Below are positions 17,092-26,948 of a stretch of DNA of 35,991 nucleotides, piece by piece. The notes beneath the pieces were generated by a model that was not told the DNA's origin, made no database searches, and saw only the letters and a program-made list of their open reading frames with translations. The position numbers and the translations under genes were made by a program. The DNA is from Planctomycetaceae bacterium (GTDB lineage Bacteria > Planctomycetota > Planctomycetia > Planctomycetales > Planctomycetaceae): positions 1 to 35,991 of the forward strand of contig JAKFWA010000001.1 in the NCBI GenBank assembly GCA_021732995.1. Reading direction: 5' to 3'. Numbering within the stretch: position 1 is the first letter of the stretch; each line of letters opens with the position of its first letter.

Positions 17092-20000
17092 GTGACTTCA
17101 TCTTCTGCTGAAACGCTGAGCCCGTCCGAATTCGAACGATTGCGGCAGATCATCATCAAGGCCGCAGATCTGCTGCCTTCCCAAGGCCCGATTACAGCGT
17201 ACGTGTTTGATAATACTTTGCGGGCACTCGAGGACCTTCCGTTCCACGAAGCACTCAAACGTGGCGGACCGCTTTTTGGCTGTGAGCCTTATCTCTCGCT
17301 GGCGAGATTTCAGCAGGAGTATGAACGAGGTCGCATCACTGACGCAGACCTGGAAGCAGTGGTCAAAGAGGACCTCGGCGAAAACGCTCAGCAAAACATC
17401 CTCGGACTTTGCACGCGCTCCGAATTGTGGCTCGCCATGCTGAAATTTCCGCTGCGCGCAGCTTCCGCCGCGGAACTTCGCTGGTTCATCGCCGAGTCCG
17501 ACGCGCTTAAGAAATTCCTGCCCAACGCTGCCCCCAGCCTGCGTGAAGCACCTCTCGATCGAACACGTCGCTGGATTCTGCAAGACGTGCTGCCGCACTG
17601 GTCGGAGACAAAATCCCGCGATGGACGCCCCCCTGCCCCGTCCAGGTTCTCACTGTTCGATGACGTCTTCAATGGTTTTGACGTGGGACAGATCGAACGC
17701 TGGCCAGATCACGTTTGGACTGAGTTCTGCCTGCAAACCCTGTGGCGCGTCTCACATCAAATCGCCAGTACCGTTCCGCTGGCACCGGTTGTCGGTCCAC
17801 CTAGACGCCCGCGCGATATCCTGCTGGAACTGACCAACGAAGACAGCGATGTTCTCGTCAGCAGTGTCCTTGTTCGCTTATGTGCGGCGTTCACCGATCA
17901 GGGGCTGGCCGAGTGGGTTCTTCCGCATCGCGAAGAAGGTTTGTTCGCCGCGTTCATCAAGATCTATGGCCTGTCAGGCGGACCTCCCGCTGAGTGGTTG
18001 CGCGGACTCGACAAAGAACTCGACCGCATCGCCGAGCAACGTCTGGGGCCGTTGGACTCGATTCTGGAATCGTTGCAACTGCTGGGAGTCACCGAAGACG
18101 ACTGGACCGATTTCATCTCGACAACACTGCTCGCTCTGCGCGGCTGGGCAGGCTTGCTCTGGCAGAACGAAGTTCGCTCGGACCGAGTACCGATCCCGGT
18201 ACCAGCCGGAACTCTCATTGAGTTCATGGCCGTGCGATTAATTCTGGATCGATTCGCGCTGGAGTCGATCGCTCGTCGGCACGGCGTTGCGAAGGAAATC
18301 TGGCAGCACGGAGCAAGGCCGCAGGTCAAACCGAACCACACAGAAGACCGTATCGAAGCCAGAACTTTCCTGCTGTTTCAGGTCTCGCAGTTCATGGGAT
18401 GGTATCCCTCGGTGCTGTTCGGCTTGTCCGCAGCACAAACCAGCGATCTCGTAAGGGAACTCGAGACCTTCAGCGAACTGGAGCGGCGGCGGCTGTTTCA
18501 AATCGCGTTTGAAAGAAACTATCGCCAGCGAGCGCTCAACGCATTCTCAGTACAGACACGCCAACAGGCCAAGCGCGTTGAGGACGTTCAATTTCAAGCG
18601 GTCTTCTGCATCGACGCTCGCGAAGAGTCATTCCGGCGACATCTCGAGGAAACGAATCCGCGCGTCGAAACATTCGCTGCTCCCGGCTTTTACTGTGTGC
18701 CAATTTACTATCGCGGCGTCGAGGATGCCCACTTCTCCACCCTGTGCCCGATTGTGGTGCGACCTCAGCACTGGATCATCGAGGAACCGCTGTATTCGAT
18801 GACGCAGGTAGAAGGCCGCCGCGCAGCAACCCGCAAGGCTCTGGGGACAGCCCAGCATCAGGTGCACGTCGGGTCGCGCAGCATTCTGAAGGGCGCATTG
18901 CTCTCCGCGAGCATCGGCGTCTTCGCTTCGGTGCCACTGGTCGCCCGCGTCTTGTTCCCGCGCCTCACGGCCCGTATTCGCCGCAAAGCGGAAAGCCTGG
19001 TCAAGCCGCTACCAGTCACTCGGCTGAGGCTGGAACGCCTTGACGAAAAGCCCAGTCAAACCGACAGCGGCTTCGGTTTCAGCTTGCCTGAAATGATCAA
19101 CTTCGGGGAGCGCGTGTTGCGAGATATCGGGCTGACGCAGGGATTCGCACCCATTGTGATGTTCTTTGGACACGGATCCGCGTGTCAGAACAACCCCCAC
19201 AAGTCCGCTTATGACTGCGGAGCCTGCACGGGCATGGCCGGTTCTCCCAACGCCAGAGCATTAGCAGCGATGCTTAATGATCCACGCGTTCGCGAAGCGC
19301 TCGCAACTCGGAATATTATTATCCCGGCAACCACCTATTTCCTGGGTGGCTTGCATAATACTGGCGATGATACCACGACGTTCTACGACCTCGATCTCTT
19401 GCCGCGAGCACACCGACCGATGTTTGAGGCAGCGAAGGACACGCTCGATCAGGCTTGCGAACGAAATGCTCACGAACGCTGCCGCCGATTTTACTCAGCG
19501 CCGCTCAACCTCACTCAGAGCGACGCACTACTGCACGTTGAAGATCGCACTGAAGACCTCGCCCAAGTCCGTCCAGAATTTGGAAACTCAACGAACGCAC
19601 TGTGCTTTGTGGGACGTCGCTCGCGAGTCCGTGGCTTGTTCATGGACCGTCGCTGCTTCATGCACTCGTACGACCCGACTACTGATGACGCGGAGGCAAC
19701 GATTCTCGCGCGTATTCTCGGACCGGTTGTTTTCGTGTGTGCCGGTATCAATCTGCAATACATGTTTTCGTACATCGATTCGCCGGGCTGGGGGAGTGGG
19801 ACGAAACTGCCGCACAACATCACGTCGCTGCTGGGCGTGATGGATGGAGCCGCGAGCGACTTGCGCACCGGCCTGCCGTGGCAAGGCGTCGAGATCCACG
19901 AACCGGTGCGACTGCTGTTTGTGATCGAAAGCACTCCGGAAATTCTGGAGAAGATCATGAACCGCAATCCCGTGGTCGGTCGGCTGATTCGCAACGAGTG

Positions 20001-20172
20001 GGTACAGCTCGCCATCCTTAACCCGGAATCAAACGAAATACTGCATTACAAGAACGGCAAGTACGAGCCTTACCATCCCGACGTCGTAGACCTGCCAGCA
20101 GTAGCAAAGTCTTCAGATTGGTATCATGGATGTCGCGAGCACCTGGGCTTCGCGACCATCAGGAGCAGCTAA
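17092..20172 (+). CDS. dabA: DabA-type inorganic carbon uptake protein (DUF2309/UPF0753)
   Basis: DabA is the soluble, zinc-binding, carbonic-anhydrase-like subunit of the DAB dissolved-inorganic-carbon accumulator, which together with a membrane subunit traps CO2 as bicarbonate using the ion gradient. The GTG at 17092 has GAGG 8 nt upstream; the product is 1026 aa, a usual length for large DabA forms. The proposed zinc ligands are all present with the spacing known from Halothiobacillus DabA: C506-I-D508 (FCIDAREES) and, 15 residues apart, H694 (FFGHGSACQNNP) and C709 (YDCGACTGM). The N-terminal half carries the GGPLFGCEPYL and PHWSETKS blocks of the family. Two NuoL/NuoM-like genes follow, which is the expected partner context. 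Confidence 0.95.
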   Translation: MTSSSAETLSPSEFERLRQIIIKAADLLPSQGPITAYVFDNTLRALEDLPFHEALKRGGPLFGCEPYLSLARFQQEYERGRITDADLEAVVKEDLGENAQQNILGLCTRSELWLAMLKFPLRAASAAELRWFIAESDALKKFLPNAAPSLREAPLDRTRRWILQDVLPHWSETKSRDGRPPAPSRFSLFDDVFNGFDVGQIERWPDHVWTEFCLQTLWRVSHQIASTVPLAPVVGPPRRPRDILLELTNEDSDVLVSSVLVRLCAAFTDQGLAEWVLPHREEGLFAAFIKIYGLSGGPPAEWLRGLDKELDRIAEQRLGPLDSILESLQLLGVTEDDWTDFISTTLLALRGWAGLLWQNEVRSDRVPIPVPAGTLIEFMAVRLILDRFALESIARRHGVAKEIWQHGARPQVKPNHTEDRIEARTFLLFQVSQFMGWYPSVLFGLSAAQTSDLVRELETFSELERRRLFQIAFERNYRQRALNAFSVQTRQQAKRVEDVQFQAVFCIDAREESFRRHLEETNPRVETFAAPGFYCVPIYYRGVEDAHFSTLCPIVVRPQHWIIEEPLYSMTQVEGRRAATRKALGTAQHQVHVGSRSILKGALLSASIGVFASVPLVARVLFPRLTARIRRKAESLVKPLPVTRLRLERLDEKPSQTDSGFGFSLPEMINFGERVLRDIGLTQGFAPIVMFFGHGSACQNNPHKSAYDCGACTGMAGSPNARALAAMLNDPRVREALATRNIIIPATTYFLGGLHNTGDDTTTFYDLDLLPRAHRPMFEAAKDTLDQACERNAHERCRRFYSAPLNLTQSDALLHVEDRTEDLAQVRPEFGNSTNALCFVGRRSRVRGLFMDRRCFMHSYDPTTDDAEATILARILGPVVFVCAGINLQYMFSYIDSPGWGSGTKLPHNITSLLGVMDGAASDLRTGLPWQGVEIHEPVRLLFVIESTPEILEKIMNRNPVVGRLIRNEWVQLAILNPESNEILHYKNGKYEPYHPDVVDLPAVAKSSDWYHGCREHLGFATIRSS

Positions 20173-20255
20173 CGACGAGCATGAACCGCTCGCAGATCCG
20201 GATGTTGTCAGTATCTACTCGGATTCAGCATTCACGCATGATTGGACGTTAGACT

Positions 20256-21599
20256 GTGGATTCCATCGCTCCTTACCTTGGCACATTGGTTGTCGCCGTT
20301 CCGGCCCTGCTGGTGCTGGTCGTCGGTGCTGCCTCGTTATTCGGACGGCCGCTGCCGGAACGGAAGCTCACGCGCTGCATTCAGTTCGCCATTGTCACCG
20401 GGCTGCTCGCGGCTCTGGTCATGCTGGCTCTCATGCTCATCACCGGCACGCGCCATGTGCCCATTGAACTCGGCGACTGGGTTTCCATTCCACACTACCA
20501 CTTTCATATCAAGTTCATTTTTGACCGCCTGTCAGTCCCGTTTGTTATTCTTACATTTCTGCTCTGCGGCACAGTTGGAGCCTTCGCGGCCAATTACATG
20601 CATCGCGAGCCCGGCTTCACCCGCTTTCATATCTCCTATGCAATTTTCGTGCTGGGCATGGTGACAACATCGCTCGCCGGCACGATTGAGACGCTGTTCG
20701 CCGGTTGGGAATTTGTTGGTTTATCCTCCGCTCTGCTGGTTGCGTTCTTTCACGAACGCCCTGCTCCAGTTCGCAACGGGTTGCGAGTCTGGGCCGTTTA
20801 TCGAGTCTCAGACGCCGCACTGCTGCTGGCCGCCGTCGTCATGCACCATTTGCGAGGTCACGGTGACTTCGACCAACTCCTCGGCAACGCATCCTGGCCG
20901 GAAGGCGTCAGCCATATTGAGTCCGGCGCAACGTTCGTGGTTGGTGCACTCTTACTGCTGGCCGCTGCTGGCAAGTCGGCTCTGGTACCTTTCTCAAGCT
21001 GGCTACCCCGTGCGATGGAAGGCCCGACGCCATCCAGTGCAATTTTCTATGGAGCACTTTCGGTTCACCTGGGAGCATTCCTGCTGTTGCGTTTCAGCCC
21101 TCTGCTCGACGCATCGCCCGCACTCCGCGTCGCAGTGATTGTCATTGGGCTGATCACCGCCGTCTTCGCAGCCATCACGGCGCGTGTGCAGTCCGACATT
21201 AAGTCGGCATTGAGTTACGCATCGCTAACGCAAGTCGGATTGATTGTTATGGAAATTGGGCTGGGACTGCGCTACCTCGCCCTAATTCATATTCTCGGAC
21301 ACGGTTGCGTGCGGACCCTGCAATTCCTGCGAGCCCCTGCCCTGCTCCAGGACTATCGCACGCTCGAAAATGCTATTGGCAAAAAGCTCCCCAGTCGGTC
21401 TGCAGGCGTTCGCGAATGGGCGTACCGGTTCGCGTTGGAACGTGGTTACCTCGACATCCTGCTTGACGAATACATCGCCAGACCGGTGATCTGGTTCTTC
21501 AAAAAGAGTGACGATCTCGAACGCCGCTACGTCGCTTGGCTCAGAGGCTCCGTTGCTGCAACCACCGACAAGCGAGATGACGCATCACTGGAAGACTAA
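20256..21599 (+). CDS. dabB: NuoL/DabB-like ion-translocating membrane subunit
   Basis: GTG start at 20256, the first possible start, with a weak ribosome site. The 447-aa polytopic protein belongs to the complex I antiporter (Proton_antipo_M) family: the TM5 glutamate is in [10 protein letters not shown], the TM7 lysine in [26 protein letters not shown], followed by the [16 protein letters not shown] segment. At the position of the TM12 lysine in NuoL (H..FKAxLFL) it reads [10 protein letters not shown], that is arginine. It is shorter than NuoL and lacks the long C-terminal lateral helix. Lying 83 nt after dabA, it is the natural DabB partner, coupling DabA to the proton or sodium gradient. 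Confidence 0.88.
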   Translation: MDSIAPYLGTLVVAVPALLVLVVGAASLFGRPLPERKLTRCIQFAIVTGLLAALVMLALMLITGTRHVPIELGDWVSIPHYHFHIKFIFDRLSVPFVILTFLLCGTVGAFAANYMHREPGFTRFHISYAIFVLGMVTTSLAGTIETLFAGWEFVGLSSALLVAFFHERPAPVRNGLRVWAVYRVSDAALLLAAVVMHHLRGHGDFDQLLGNASWPEGVSHIESGATFVVGALLLLAAAGKSALVPFSSWLPRAMEGPTPSSAIFYGALSVHLGAFLLLRFSPLLDASPALRVAVIVIGLITAVFAAITARVQSDIKSALSYASLTQVGLIVMEIGLGLRYLALIHILGHGCVRTLQFLRAPALLQDYRTLENAIGKKLPSRSAGVREWAYRFALERGYLDILLDEYIARPVIWFFKKSDDLERRYVAWLRGSVAATTDKRDDASLED

Positions 21600-21608
21600 G
21601 ACGATCCA

Positions 21609-21630
21609 TAGCCGTAGCCGTAGCCGTAGC
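21609..21630 (+). repeat. Hexanucleotide microsatellite (TAGCCG)3.7
   Basis: Three full TAGCCG units plus TAGC, in the 66-nt gap between the two antiporter-like genes. Confidence 0.8.
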
Positions 21631-21665
21631 GAGCGAATACTGACTCAATTAGTGACACCAAGGCC

Positions 21666-23177
21666 ATGCCTGAATTGCTTATTCCAGAACTTCATCTGCC
21701 ACTCATCGAGTTGGCCATCTTGTTCCCGCTGCTCGGCGCGATTCTGGTTTCGCGTATGAGACAACCGGAAACGGCCCGCCGCTGGAGTCTCGCGTTCGCC
21801 GCGCTGTCGCTGCTGAGTACAACTATCGCCTGGCAGGATTTCATCGGCCTTGGAGTGCCGCTGGCTCATGATCACTGGGATGTTGTCGGCGAAATGTTTG
21901 GCCGCAATGTGTTTGCCATCGACTCGGTCACTGCCCCTCTGCTCCCACTGATATCGCTGCTGTACGTACTGACTACTCTCGCAACTCTGCGAACCAAAAT
22001 TCGGCGTTTCTCGTTCGCGTGGACGATGGTCTCCATGTCGCTTTCGCTGGCGACATTCTGCTGCCAGCATGAGTGGGGCGTGATCGGGCTCCTGACGCTT
22101 GCCACGTTGCCGCCTTATTTTGAACTCCAGAGCCGCGGCAAATCCACTCGCGTTTACGTCATCCACATGGCCGCGTTCGTCGGTCTGATGATCTTTGGCT
22201 GGGCGTGCGTGTGCATCGAATCTAAAGCGCCGGTGCATTCGCTGTTCGCGATCCTGCCGTTGTTCCTGGCAGTGCTCATTCGAAGCGGAGTCGCACCAAC
22301 TCACGTGTGGCTGACCGACCTCTACGAAAACGCCACCTTCGGCACCGCCCTGCTCTTCACTACTCCACTGTCCGGAGCCTACGCAATCGTCCATTTGGTA
22401 TTACCCATTGCGCCGGGCTGGGTTTTGCAAAGTATCGGATTGGTATCATTGCTCACCTCCGTCTACGCGGGCGGCATGGCCATCGTTCAAACCGACGTTC
22501 GGCGCTTCTTCAGCTATCTGTTTCTCAGTCAGTCGTCTCTGGTGCTTGTGGGCTTGGAAAGCGTGAGCCACATCGGGCTCACCGGCGGCCTATGCGTATG
22601 GGCATCCGTGGTGCTGGCCTTGGGCGGATTGGGCCTGACGCTGCGAGCTGTCGAGTCGCGGTTCGGACACGTGACGTTGACACAATATCGCGGCCTTTAC
22701 GAACACGTGCCCCTGCTGGCGGTTTGTTTCCTGTTAACGGGCTTAGGAAGCGTCGGCTTTCCGGGAACGATCGGCTTCGTCGGAACGGAGATCCTGATCG
22801 ACGGTGTGGTCGAGGTTTACCCCCACGTCGGTGCCGCAGTGGTCATTGCTGCGGCCTTGAACGGCATCGCAATCGTGCGGGCCTACTTCTTGTTGTTCAC
22901 GGGATCAAAGCATGCCTCTTCCATCCCGCTGAATGTTGGCTTAGCCGAAAAAATCGCCGTGCTGACCTTAGCCCTGCTGATCCTGGGTGGTGGATTCCTG
23001 CCGCAGCCGGGGATCTCAATGAGTAGCAAAGCTGCCGCAGAAATTATTCAAGCGCGACCGGCAGTACTGGCTCCCGAAGAACCACACCACGAGCCGGAAG
23101 AAGAGCAGTCGCCTCATGAGCGAGAGGATCACGAGCAAGAAGCCCACGAGGTGGAAACAGCACCAGCCCAACACTGA
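21666..23177 (+). CDS. Second NuoM/NuoL-like membrane subunit with His/Glu-rich tail
   Basis: 503 aa, about 12-14 membrane segments, 66 nt after the dabB-like gene, so part of the same module. The fold is recognised from IELAILFPLLGAIL, APTHVWLTDLYENA, VYAGGMAIVQTDVRRFFSYLFLSQSS and GFPGTIGFVGTEILI, which mirror NuoM. Charged residues used for proton translocation look altered: the TM5 region reads LTLATLPPYFE without the E of 'WEaMLLP', the TM7 lysine position is R (LIRSGVAPTHVWL) and the next lysine position reads TTPLSGAY. The last 40 residues are Glu/His-rich (EEPHHEPEEE..., HEREDHEQEAHE), possibly metal-binding. It may be structural or regulatory beside the DabB-like subunit. Confidence 0.85.
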   Translation: MPELLIPELHLPLIELAILFPLLGAILVSRMRQPETARRWSLAFAALSLLSTTIAWQDFIGLGVPLAHDHWDVVGEMFGRNVFAIDSVTAPLLPLISLLYVLTTLATLRTKIRRFSFAWTMVSMSLSLATFCCQHEWGVIGLLTLATLPPYFELQSRGKSTRVYVIHMAAFVGLMIFGWACVCIESKAPVHSLFAILPLFLAVLIRSGVAPTHVWLTDLYENATFGTALLFTTPLSGAYAIVHLVLPIAPGWVLQSIGLVSLLTSVYAGGMAIVQTDVRRFFSYLFLSQSSLVLVGLESVSHIGLTGGLCVWASVVLALGGLGLTLRAVESRFGHVTLTQYRGLYEHVPLLAVCFLLTGLGSVGFPGTIGFVGTEILIDGVVEVYPHVGAAVVIAAALNGIAIVRAYFLLFTGSKHASSIPLNVGLAEKIAVLTLALLILGGGFLPQPGISMSSKAAAEIIQARPAVLAPEEPHHEPEEEQSPHEREDHEQEAHEVETAPAQH

Positions 23178-23195
23178 TAGTCACCGGATGTAGGC

Positions 23196-23891
23196 TCACT
23201 TGCAGAAGAGACATCCCTTCGTCTGCTGATAGCAATTGGCCGTGCAGTTCCTGGTATCTTCCCAGAGTTGCCCGTACCAAGTCGCAGTCTGGCTTTGCTG
23301 AGACGCGGGCGGTTGGATGAGAACCGTCTGTTTCGCTGAGTAGACTTCGCTCTGAGTGATGCCTTGCACCAGACTGGCGGGTGATACGCGAGCCGGTTGC
23401 TTGGCCTTCAGCAACCCGGACTGGATCAGCCCGCAGGTCACGTACTCCGAGCAATGCATGCCGGTGCTGACATCGCCTGTCAGAAAATGCTGCACCTCGT
23501 AGGGCCGTCCCAACTGACTGTCGAGGTAAACCTCCAGCTTCTGCTTCGACGATTCCGACAGGGTTGTCTTCGGCTGAAAAACGTGCACCTCTTGCTGATT
23601 CTGCGTGCTCAGATACTTATCGAGCGACAGACACCGCACGCCAACACCATTCGTCGATTCATAAACCAGCGGCCGGGTATTGCGGACGACCACGACCGCT
23701 ACGTGAGTAAACGGGCTTTGCGTATAGACTCGCACCGCCAGACAGTCGCCCTTCGTGACCAGCAGCGTTCCCGTCTGCATGGCCGGAGCCATCTCACGGG
23801 CCGCAGTTACCGCGGAATCACATTTGAGACCGTCCAGATTCGCGGACGGATTCACTCCAATCACCAAGGCCATCGCCAGCATCAATGACAT
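23196..23891 (-). CDS. YiiX-like permuted NlpC/P60 cysteine peptidase/amidase
   Basis: The start at 23891 is set by GGAGGAG 6-7 nt upstream and gives a hydrophobic leader (MSLMLAMALVIGVNPSA). The 231-aa protein has the circularly permuted papain-like layout of YiiX/DUF830: histidine in SPFTHVAVVV (H63), glutamate in PLVYES (E79) and nucleophile cysteine in MHCSEYV (C147). Such enzymes cleave amide or peptide bonds, acting on peptidoglycan or lipid substrates; the substrate here is unknown. The C-terminus is Cys-rich (NCTANCYQQTKGCLFCK), which may be disulfide-linked in the periplasm. It faces the carbon island convergently with an 18-nt gap and is not functionally linked by anything visible. 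Confidence 0.8.
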   Translation of the reverse strand: MSLMLAMALVIGVNPSANLDGLKCDSAVTAAREMAPAMQTGTLLVTKGDCLAVRVYTQSPFTHVAVVVVRNTRPLVYESTNGVGVRCLSLDKYLSTQNQQEVHVFQPKTTLSESSKQKLEVYLDSQLGRPYEVQHFLTGDVSTGMHCSEYVTCGLIQSGLLKAKQPARVSPASLVQGITQSEVYSAKQTVLIQPPASQQSQTATWYGQLWEDTRNCTANCYQQTKGCLFCK

Positions 23892-24150
23892 GTCAAGCTC
23901 CTCCAGGTTATCGACGTGATTGTGTCGGCTATCGTTCCGGGAACCGCAACCAAATGTCAAAAACTGTCGGTCAGAGCCTCAGCTCGTCCGAACGCGTCAC
24001 TCGCTCGTCCATTTCCAACCTACATAACGCACAGCTACCAATTCGGATCTTCGCCACGCCGAAACGCAAATCCCTTGAAAGAATTGCCGTTGTCGTTGAG
24101 AACCTTATGGTCCTGATAACTCTGCTTTCGGCGATCGGGAAGACCAATTC

Positions 24151-25779
24151 ATGCTCCGGCTCTGTACGGCACTGCTGGCCTTGATGCTCTGCTGCTATTC
24201 ATCCTGCTCCAACGCGGCCGACGAGGAGCCTCTTCGTCACAGGATCGACGTCGCCATCCGCAGCCTCTGGCAGGCCGAAAAACTCACACCCGCTCCTCGA
24301 ACAACGGATGCAGAGTTCCTGCGACGCATCTATCTCGACCTGGTCGGGGTGATTCCTGAGTACTCGGAAACAGTTGCGTTCTTGAACGATCAAGCGGCCG
24401 ACAAACGAGAGCGCTTGATCGATTCACTGCTGGCCGACCCACGCTTCGCGAAGCATCAGGCGGAGATCTGGGACCTGATTCTCTTTACGCGAAATCCACC
24501 CGGTTACGAGACCGACAAGCGCGCCGGCATTCAGAACTGGCTCACGAAGAACTTCGAACAGAACCGTCCGTACGATGAATGGGTTCGCGAGCTGCTGAAA
24601 GCGGACGGCAACAGTGTCGAACAGGGACCGCCGCTGTATTTCGTGCAGTACCGCAACCAGCCCGAGGACGCGACTGAGGTCATCACGCAAACCTTCTTGG
24701 GCGTGCAACTGCAATGCGCCCGCTGCCACGATCATCCCTTTGAAGCGTGGAAGCAGGTGGAATTCTACGGTATGGCTGCGTTCCTGGCCCGGCTGGATGT
24801 CGTTACGGTCGGCAAAAAAGACAACCTCTCGATGTTCAGCGTCGCCGAGAAAAGCAGCGGTGACATTCTTTTCACAGGACCAGCCAAGGACCAGCAGCCC
24901 GGCAAGAAAGGCGATCCCGTCGGCCCGCGATTTCTACTCGGTGACCCGTTAACGGAACCCCCGCTGCCAGAGGGTTTCAAAGAGGTCAAGTTTGAGGCGA
25001 ACAAGGTGCCGACTAAGCCTTTGTTCTCTCGCAAGGACCAACTGGCTGAATGGATCACGCGGCCAGACAATCCCTTCTTCGCGAAAGCAATCGCGAACCG
25101 CGTCTGGTCCCAGTTCCTGGGCCGAGGCCTCGTACATCCCGTCGACAACATGAGCCCCTCAAACGCCCCGGTGCACCCAGACCTGTTGCAGAAGCTGGCG
25201 CAGGAACTCATCGCTCATCAGTTCGATTTGAAGTGGTTCATGCGGGAACTCGTCAACAGCGAGACCTATCAGCTCTCGTCCCGCGGCGCATCAGGTGAGC
25301 CTTCGCCTCGGCACTTCGAGCATGGCCGCACTCGTCCGCTGTCCGCAGAAGAGCTGGTTGATAGTTGGCGTGTTGCAACCGGGTACGCTGAGGCTGCGAA
25401 ACAGAAAGGTTCCCAAAAGAGCGAGCAGAACCGCTTCCATCCCATCGAAGGCGGCTACATCCTGCGGTTCTTTGGCACCCCGAATTCGGGAGCGGGCGAC
25501 TTCCAAGGCGGCTTGGCAGAGCACCTGTTTCTTAACAATGGGCCGCTGAACCGCCTCACGGACACCAATAAGGGCAATCTGGCGGATTGGCTAAACACCG
25601 TAGATCACCCCTTGCCAAACCGGGTCGAACGATTGTATCTCACTGTTCTCACCCGCTACCCCACCCCTGAAGAGTCCGCACGATTCATCGCTTTCATCGA
25701 AGAATCCAACGGCAAGCCGCGCTGGTCTGACGCCGTTTGGGTGCTTCTCGCCTCAAGTGAATTTCGATTTTGCCAGTAA
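24151..25779 (+). CDS. DUF1549/DUF1553 domain protein (planctomycete CxxCH protein)
   Basis: 542 aa with a cleavable signal (MLRLCTALLALMLCCYSSCSNAADEE). DUF1549 covers about residues 28-230 (RRIYLDLVGVIPEYSE..., RLIDSLLADPRFA) and includes a cytochrome-c-like C189-A-R-C192-H193-D-H-P. DUF1553 covers about 300-535 (RKDQLAEWITRPDNPFFAKAIANRVWSQFLGRGLVHPVD, SAEELVDSWRVATG). These proteins are abundant in planctomycetes, exported, and usually precede a DUF1501 gene; here a DUF1559 gene follows instead. The protein is shorter than many relatives, which carry additional N-terminal cytochrome or LamG domains. Function is not established; haem attachment at CARCH is possible. Confidence 0.9.
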   Translation: MLRLCTALLALMLCCYSSCSNAADEEPLRHRIDVAIRSLWQAEKLTPAPRTTDAEFLRRIYLDLVGVIPEYSETVAFLNDQAADKRERLIDSLLADPRFAKHQAEIWDLILFTRNPPGYETDKRAGIQNWLTKNFEQNRPYDEWVRELLKADGNSVEQGPPLYFVQYRNQPEDATEVITQTFLGVQLQCARCHDHPFEAWKQVEFYGMAAFLARLDVVTVGKKDNLSMFSVAEKSSGDILFTGPAKDQQPGKKGDPVGPRFLLGDPLTEPPLPEGFKEVKFEANKVPTKPLFSRKDQLAEWITRPDNPFFAKAIANRVWSQFLGRGLVHPVDNMSPSNAPVHPDLLQKLAQELIAHQFDLKWFMRELVNSETYQLSSRGASGEPSPRHFEHGRTRPLSAEELVDSWRVATGYAEAAKQKGSQKSEQNRFHPIEGGYILRFFGTPNSGAGDFQGGLAEHLFLNNGPLNRLTDTNKGNLADWLNTVDHPLPNRVERLYLTVLTRYPTPEESARFIAFIEESNGKPRWSDAVWVLLASSEFRFCQ

Positions 25780-25909
25780 GTGACCGACCGTCATCGCATC
25801 GCCTCTCCAGAGGTAGTCCTTGGCCTGATTGATCAAACCGCCCCCGCGATTCTCCAATCGCCGAACCACGCGAGACACCACCTACCAGACAGCAACGAGG
25901 AACCTTCTC

Positions 25910-26893
25910 ATGAGGATGTTACGGCGCGGCTTTACTCTGATTGAACTGTTGGTTGTGATCGCGATTATCGCGGTGCTGGTTGCCCTGCTCCTGCCCGCAG
26001 TCCAACAGGCTCGTGAATCTGCCCGACGCACACAGTGCCGCAACAACATGAAGCAGTTGGGGCTGGCCATCCTCAATTACGAAAGTGCCACCACTCGCTT
26101 CCCGCCTGCAGGCATCGGATATGGCTGGTGCAATGTCTCCGCCTCAAACCCGGGTACGCCCCGCATTCACAATCTCAACGGGCTGACGTTGCTGCTCACT
26201 TACATGGACAAGGAAACTCTGGCGAGCCAATTCGACTTCAACGTCGCCATGCAGGGCCTCAACACCGGTTGCTGCTGCAGTCTGGTTGGCAACACCGCGG
26301 GCACGCTGGCCGGTACACCGGCGAATCACTCGAACGCCCTCAACTTGTTGCAGTCGCAGTTCCTCTGCCCGTCAGATGCAGGCGACCCCAATCAGGGCGT
26401 CGGCACCTGCTATGGGACTACAACTGGAGGTGGCGGAGCCAAGACCAACTACGACTTCATCACGTCCCGCAGCGACTTCAGTTGCAACAACTGGTCAGTG
26501 CAGGCCACTGATCAACGACGCATGTTTGGTGAAAACAGCGGCACCCGCCCGGGCTCAGTGGTCGATGGCCTGTCCAACACACTGATGGTCGGAGAGACGA
26601 CACTTAACGTCTACAACGGCCGCACTTCTTCTTGGGGCTATCGCGGTTGGGTAATGACCGGAGTCGACGTAGAGACAACGGGCATCAACCGCTGGTACTA
26701 CGCTGTCGGCGTTCCAGTAATACCTGAGCGACTGGGGAGCTGGGGACAAGCTGGCAGTTCGCATACTGCGGGTGCCCACTTCACACTCGGTGACGGCTCC
26801 GTGCGCTTCCTGTCAGAGAATATGAATCTCACCCTGCTCACAAATCTCGCCAAGATGGCGGATCTGTCCGGCACCACGATCGGCGACGAATAG
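25910..26893 (+). CDS. DUF1559 prepilin-like protein
   Basis: The ATG at 25910 is chosen for GAGG 9 nt upstream and because it places the type IV prepilin signal at the very N-terminus: [20 protein letters not shown], cleaved by prepilin peptidase before F, with the glutamate at +5. The following hydrophobic helix and [21 protein letters not shown] are the DUF1559 signature, and the C-terminus holds [22 protein letters not shown], the H...DG motif of the family. 327 aa, normal length. Such proteins are present in many copies in planctomycete genomes and are thought to form pilin-like or surface structures. The small lipoprotein downstream is a frequent companion. Confidence 0.95.
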   Translation: MRMLRRGFTLIELLVVIAIIAVLVALLLPAVQQARESARRTQCRNNMKQLGLAILNYESATTRFPPAGIGYGWCNVSASNPGTPRIHNLNGLTLLLTYMDKETLASQFDFNVAMQGLNTGCCCSLVGNTAGTLAGTPANHSNALNLLQSQFLCPSDAGDPNQGVGTCYGTTTGGGGAKTNYDFITSRSDFSCNNWSVQATDQRRMFGENSGTRPGSVVDGLSNTLMVGETTLNVYNGRTSSWGYRGWVMTGVDVETTGINRWYYAVGVPVIPERLGSWGQAGSSHTAGAHFTLGDGSVRFLSENMNLTLLTNLAKMADLSGTTIGDE

Positions 26894-26948
26894 GCCCGCA
26901 ACCCAGCAACCCTGGACAGCACCTTTGACAATTCGGGATACGGAAATA

